Assembly (NCBI RefSeq): GCF_000218565.1
Contig: NC_015689.1
Span: forward strand, 1 to 64,000
DNA length: 64,000 nt
Origin: Afipia carboxidovorans OM5
Lineage (GTDB): Bacteria; Pseudomonadota; Alphaproteobacteria; Rhizobiales; Xanthobacteraceae
Reading direction: 5' to 3'
Shown here: piece by piece, positions 61,575 to 64,000 of the stretch
Position numbering within the stretch: the first letter of the stretch is position 1
Layout: every line of letters starts with the position of its first letter
Notes under the pieces: model-generated
The model's database searches: none
The model's input: only the letters and a program-made list of their open reading frames with translations
What the model was told of the DNA's origin: nothing
Program-made: the position numbers and the translations under genes

Positions 61575-63389
61575 CTATCTCACGGTGACTTTCGCGAGAT
61601 TCTCGCCGTCCTCGCTCATGACGTGAGTCGAACAGGCGAGGCATGGATCGAACGAATGCAGCGTGCGCAAGATTTCGACCGGCTCCTCGGGGCGCTCCAT
61701 CGGCGTGTTCATCAGCGATGCTTCGAACGCACCGATGTTACCGGCCGGATCGCGAGGTGAACCGTTCCAGGTGGTCGGCACGATGCACTGGTAGTTTGCG
61801 ATCTTGCCGTCCTTGATCCTGATCCAGTGGCCGTTGGCGCCGCGCGGTGCAGCGACGAGGCCGTAACCCTTGGCTTCCTTCGGCCAGGTCGATGGGTCCC
61901 ATTTCTCGACATTGGCGGTGGAGGAATCGCCGGCCTTGATGTTGCCGATCAGTTCCTTCCAGTCGTCCAGCATCATCGCCGCGCAGTAATGGGCTTCGAG
62001 CGCACGGGCCAGGGTGCGGCCGATGGTCGAAGGCAAGGCCTGCTTCGGCGTCAGGTTGGTCCCCGCCAGCTTGTTGAATGCCGCGAGCGAAGAGTCCACC
62101 TGCTCGATGACGTACTGGTTGCCTTGTGCGTAGTTGAGGATGTAGCGCGACAGCGGGCCGACCTCGACGGCGTGACCGCGCCAGCGCGGCGACTTGATCC
62201 ACGAATATTTCGCGGCTTCGTCGAGCTGCTTGATGTCGGTGCGGGTGCCCTTGGTGTTGGGGCCGAGCGCGTAATTATGCTCGGTCACGCCATCCCATGG
62301 ATGCAGGCCCTTGGCTTCGTCGGGATATTTGTACCAGGAGTGCGCGACGAATTCCTGGATCTGCTCGGGATCGGCAGCATCGACCGGGAATACCTCATTC
62401 CAGTTGCCGTTGAGAATGGCGCCGCCTTTGAGCTGATCGGTCGATTTGTCGTAATTCACCTTGGCGTAGTCGCCGTAATCCATCACGTTGGTCGCCGACA
62501 GGCCGCCGCCATAGAGCCAGCCTTTATAGAAGGTGGCGATGGCGATGACGTCCGGGATGTAGACGTTCTTGGAAAATTCGTAGGCTTCCTCGATACGCGC
62601 GCGCACGAAGTTGAGCCGCTCCATGTTGAGCGGCGCGCCTGCCGCGAGGTCGCCATCCATGTTGATGGCGCACGGAACGCCGCCCACCATGAAATTCGGA
62701 TGCGGGTTCTTGCCGCCGAAGATGGTGTGGATCTTGACGATCTCTTTCTGGATATCGAGCGCCTCGAGATAGTGCGCCGTCGCCATCAGATCGGCTTCCG
62801 GCGAGAGCTTATAGGCAGGGTTGTCCCAATAGCCGTTCTTGAAAATGCCGAGCTCGCCGGATTCGACGAAACGCTTCAGGCGGTTCTGGATGTCGCGGAA
62901 ATAGCCCGGCGAGGACATCGGATGATTGGGGCCGACAAGCTGCTGCAACTCGGAGGTGGCCTTCGGATCGGCCTTCAGCGCGTTGACCGGATTGACCCAG
63001 TCGAGGGCATGCAGGTGATAGAAGTGCACGACGTGATCGTGCCACTGCAGCACCTTGGCCATGATCTCGCGAATCAGATGCGCGTTCGGGGGAATGCGGA
63101 TGTCGAGCGCGTTCTCCACCGCGCGCACCGAGGCGAGTGCGTGGCAGCCGGTGCAGACGCCGCAGATGCGTTCGACGAACGCCCATGCGTCGCGCGGATC
63201 GCGGCCCTTGAGGATGACCTCAAGGCCGCGCCACATCGTGCCGGTCGAGACAGCGTTGCGGATCACGTTGTTGGAATCGACGTTCACCTCGCAACGCATG
63301 TGTCCTTCGATGCGGGTGACGGGATCGACGACGACGCGGCGGCCGCTATTGTCGAGTTTGTAGCCGTTCGGCGTTTGGATCACGGACAT
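61575..63389 (-). CDS. hoxL: HoxL/HoxG, [NiFe]-hydrogenase large subunit
   Basis: A 604-residue nickel-iron subunit of the membrane-bound uptake hydrogenase (H2 to 2H+ and 2e-). N-terminal RICGVCTGCHA gives Cys76 and Cys79; C-terminal DPCLACSTH gives Cys583 and Cys586. A 15-residue peptide after His589 would be removed by HoxM. VDPVTRIEGH is the conserved start. The ATG overlaps the small-subunit stop by 1 nt. Its relatives include Bradyrhizobium HupL and Ralstonia HoxG. Confidence 0.97.
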   Translation of the reverse strand: MSVIQTPNGYKLDNSGRRVVVDPVTRIEGHMRCEVNVDSNNVIRNAVSTGTMWRGLEVILKGRDPRDAWAFVERICGVCTGCHALASVRAVENALDIRIPPNAHLIREIMAKVLQWHDHVVHFYHLHALDWVNPVNALKADPKATSELQQLVGPNHPMSSPGYFRDIQNRLKRFVESGELGIFKNGYWDNPAYKLSPEADLMATAHYLEALDIQKEIVKIHTIFGGKNPHPNFMVGGVPCAINMDGDLAAGAPLNMERLNFVRARIEEAYEFSKNVYIPDVIAIATFYKGWLYGGGLSATNVMDYGDYAKVNYDKSTDQLKGGAILNGNWNEVFPVDAADPEQIQEFVAHSWYKYPDEAKGLHPWDGVTEHNYALGPNTKGTRTDIKQLDEAAKYSWIKSPRWRGHAVEVGPLSRYILNYAQGNQYVIEQVDSSLAAFNKLAGTNLTPKQALPSTIGRTLARALEAHYCAAMMLDDWKELIGNIKAGDSSTANVEKWDPSTWPKEAKGYGLVAAPRGANGHWIRIKDGKIANYQCIVPTTWNGSPRDPAGNIGAFEASLMNTPMERPEEPVEILRTLHSFDPCLACSTHVMSEDGENLAKVTVR

Positions 63390-64000
63390 CAGACATGCTC
63401 CTTCGGGGTGGTCGTCGTGGTGGTCTGGCGTTTGGTCTGGGCGCGTTTCAGCGCGCTGACAGCCGCGTGAGCCGCAACAGCTCCGGCGGCGCCAACCGCG
63501 ACGGTGCCGCCGATCTGGTCGGCGTTGGCTTCAATGCCGAACTGATGGATGTCCTGCAGGCGGGCATACCAGGAGCCCTTGTCCCAGAAGCCTTCCTCGG
63601 AGCAGCCGATGCAGCCATGGCCTGCCTGGATCGGGAAGCTGGTGCCTTCGTTCCAGCGAATGGTCGAACATGCATTGTAGGTGGTCGGGCCCTTGCAGCC
63701 GACCTTGTAGAGGCAGTAGCCGCGGCGCGCGCCCTCGTCGTCGAACGATTCGACGAATTGGCCGGCGTCGAAATGCGGACGGCGGTAGCATTTGTCGTGG
63801 ATGCGCTGCGAGTAGAACATTTTCGGCCGACCGGTGCGATCGAGTTCGGGCAGCTTGCCGAATGTCAGCATGTAAGTGATGACGCCGGTCATGACTTCGG
63901 CGATCGGCGGACAGCCCGGCACCTTGATGATCGGCTTGTCGGTGATGACCTGATGCACAGGTGTCGCGCGGGTCGGATTCGGCCGCGCCGCCTGCACGCA
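63389..64000 (-). CDS. hoxK: [NiFe]-hydrogenase small subunit (3' part only)
   Basis: The C-terminal 203 or so residues of the small subunit; the start lies beyond the right edge. Cysteines for the iron-sulfur clusters are seen in YKVGCKGPTTYNACST and GHGCIGCSE, and the segment DKPIIKVPGCPPIAEVMTG is conserved. A C-terminal hydrophobic helix (GGTVAVGAAGAVAAHAAV) anchors it in the membrane near HoxZ, as in periplasm-facing uptake hydrogenases. It is also called hoxS or hupS. The Tat signal peptide and part of the proximal cluster are outside the window. Confidence 0.96.
   Translation of the reverse strand, partial: CVQAARPNPTRATPVHQVITDKPIIKVPGCPPIAEVMTGVITYMLTFGKLPELDRTGRPKMFYSQRIHDKCYRRPHFDAGQFVESFDDEGARRGYCLYKVGCKGPTTYNACSTIRWNEGTSFPIQAGHGCIGCSEEGFWDKGSWYARLQDIHQFGIEANADQIGGTVAVGAAGAVAAHAAVSALKRAQTKRQTTTTTTPKEHV

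Noticed and set aside
61827..63470. A 547-codon plus-strand frame opposite hoxL
   Set aside because: Shadow of the hydrogenase large subunit; no recognisable domain.
1..64000. tRNA, rRNA and CRISPR loci
   Set aside because: None were recognised by eye. A dedicated scan could still find a degenerate tRNA.

Overview
This window looks like the start of the conventional numbering of a circular alphaproteobacterial megaplasmid. A repABC replication/partition operon is followed by an accessory region and then by complete or nearly complete clusters for carbon monoxide oxidation (cox), CO2 fixation (cbb) and hydrogen oxidation (hox/hyp). The set, gene order and protein details (for example an 809-residue CoxL with Cys388 in VAYRCSFR) match what I remember of plasmid pHCG3 of Oligotropha (Afipia) carboxidovorans. 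That identification is from memory, not from a search.

Region 1 (1-7.1 kb) is the plasmid backbone. It holds repA-repB-repC with two near-identical parS-like palindromes, an antisense counter-transcript RNA between repB and repC, and origin-like repeats inside repC. Next comes a tyrosine recombinase beside a perfect 16-bp inverted repeat, diverging from a DUF1403-type gene and an ScpB-like condensin subunit gene.

Region 2 (7.1-26 kb) is accessory and partly decayed. It carries unknown proteins, a discoidin/cupin/HAD mini-operon, a truncated methyltransferase and an AbiE-type toxin-antitoxin pair. An acyl-homoserine-lactone (AHL) module follows, with an intact LuxI, a frameshifted LuxR and a small HTH protein. 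Then come an RTX repeat protein, an M23 peptidase and a divergent type I secretion ABC transporter/adaptor pair. A LexA-boxed imuA-imuB-dnaE2 mutagenesis cassette ends it, with dnaE2 cut off after about 113 codons.

Region 3 (26-40.5 kb) is the cox cluster: a probable coxB, coxC, the structural genes coxM-coxS-coxL, the maturation genes coxD-E-F-G, then coxH, coxI and the reversed coxK. coxH carries a one-base frameshift here. Between coxH and coxI lies a previously unnamed reading frame whose first 49 codons resemble the N-terminus of CoxM. Together with the CoxC/CoxH and CoxF/CoxI paralogy, this suggests that the tail of the cluster is the collapsed remnant of a duplicated cox unit. coxK is bracketed by imperfect direct repeats of about 100 bp.

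Region 4 (40.6-54 kb) is a divergent cbbR and a tightly packed cbbFPTGKALSXEZY operon: Calvin-cycle enzymes, red-type form I RubisCO, its activase CbbX and phosphoglycolate phosphatase. Region 5 (54-64 kb, minus strand) is an uptake [NiFe]-hydrogenase cluster. It reads from the truncated small subunit at the right edge through hoxL, hoxZ, hoxM, hupF, hoxO, hoxQ, a rubredoxin-HupJ fusion, hoxV, hypA and hypB to the NtrC-family activator hoxA. A strong terminator after hoxZ and a sigma-54-like promoter before hoxM suggest separate control of structural and maturation genes. Together the three clusters supply electrons from CO or H2 and fix the resulting CO2.
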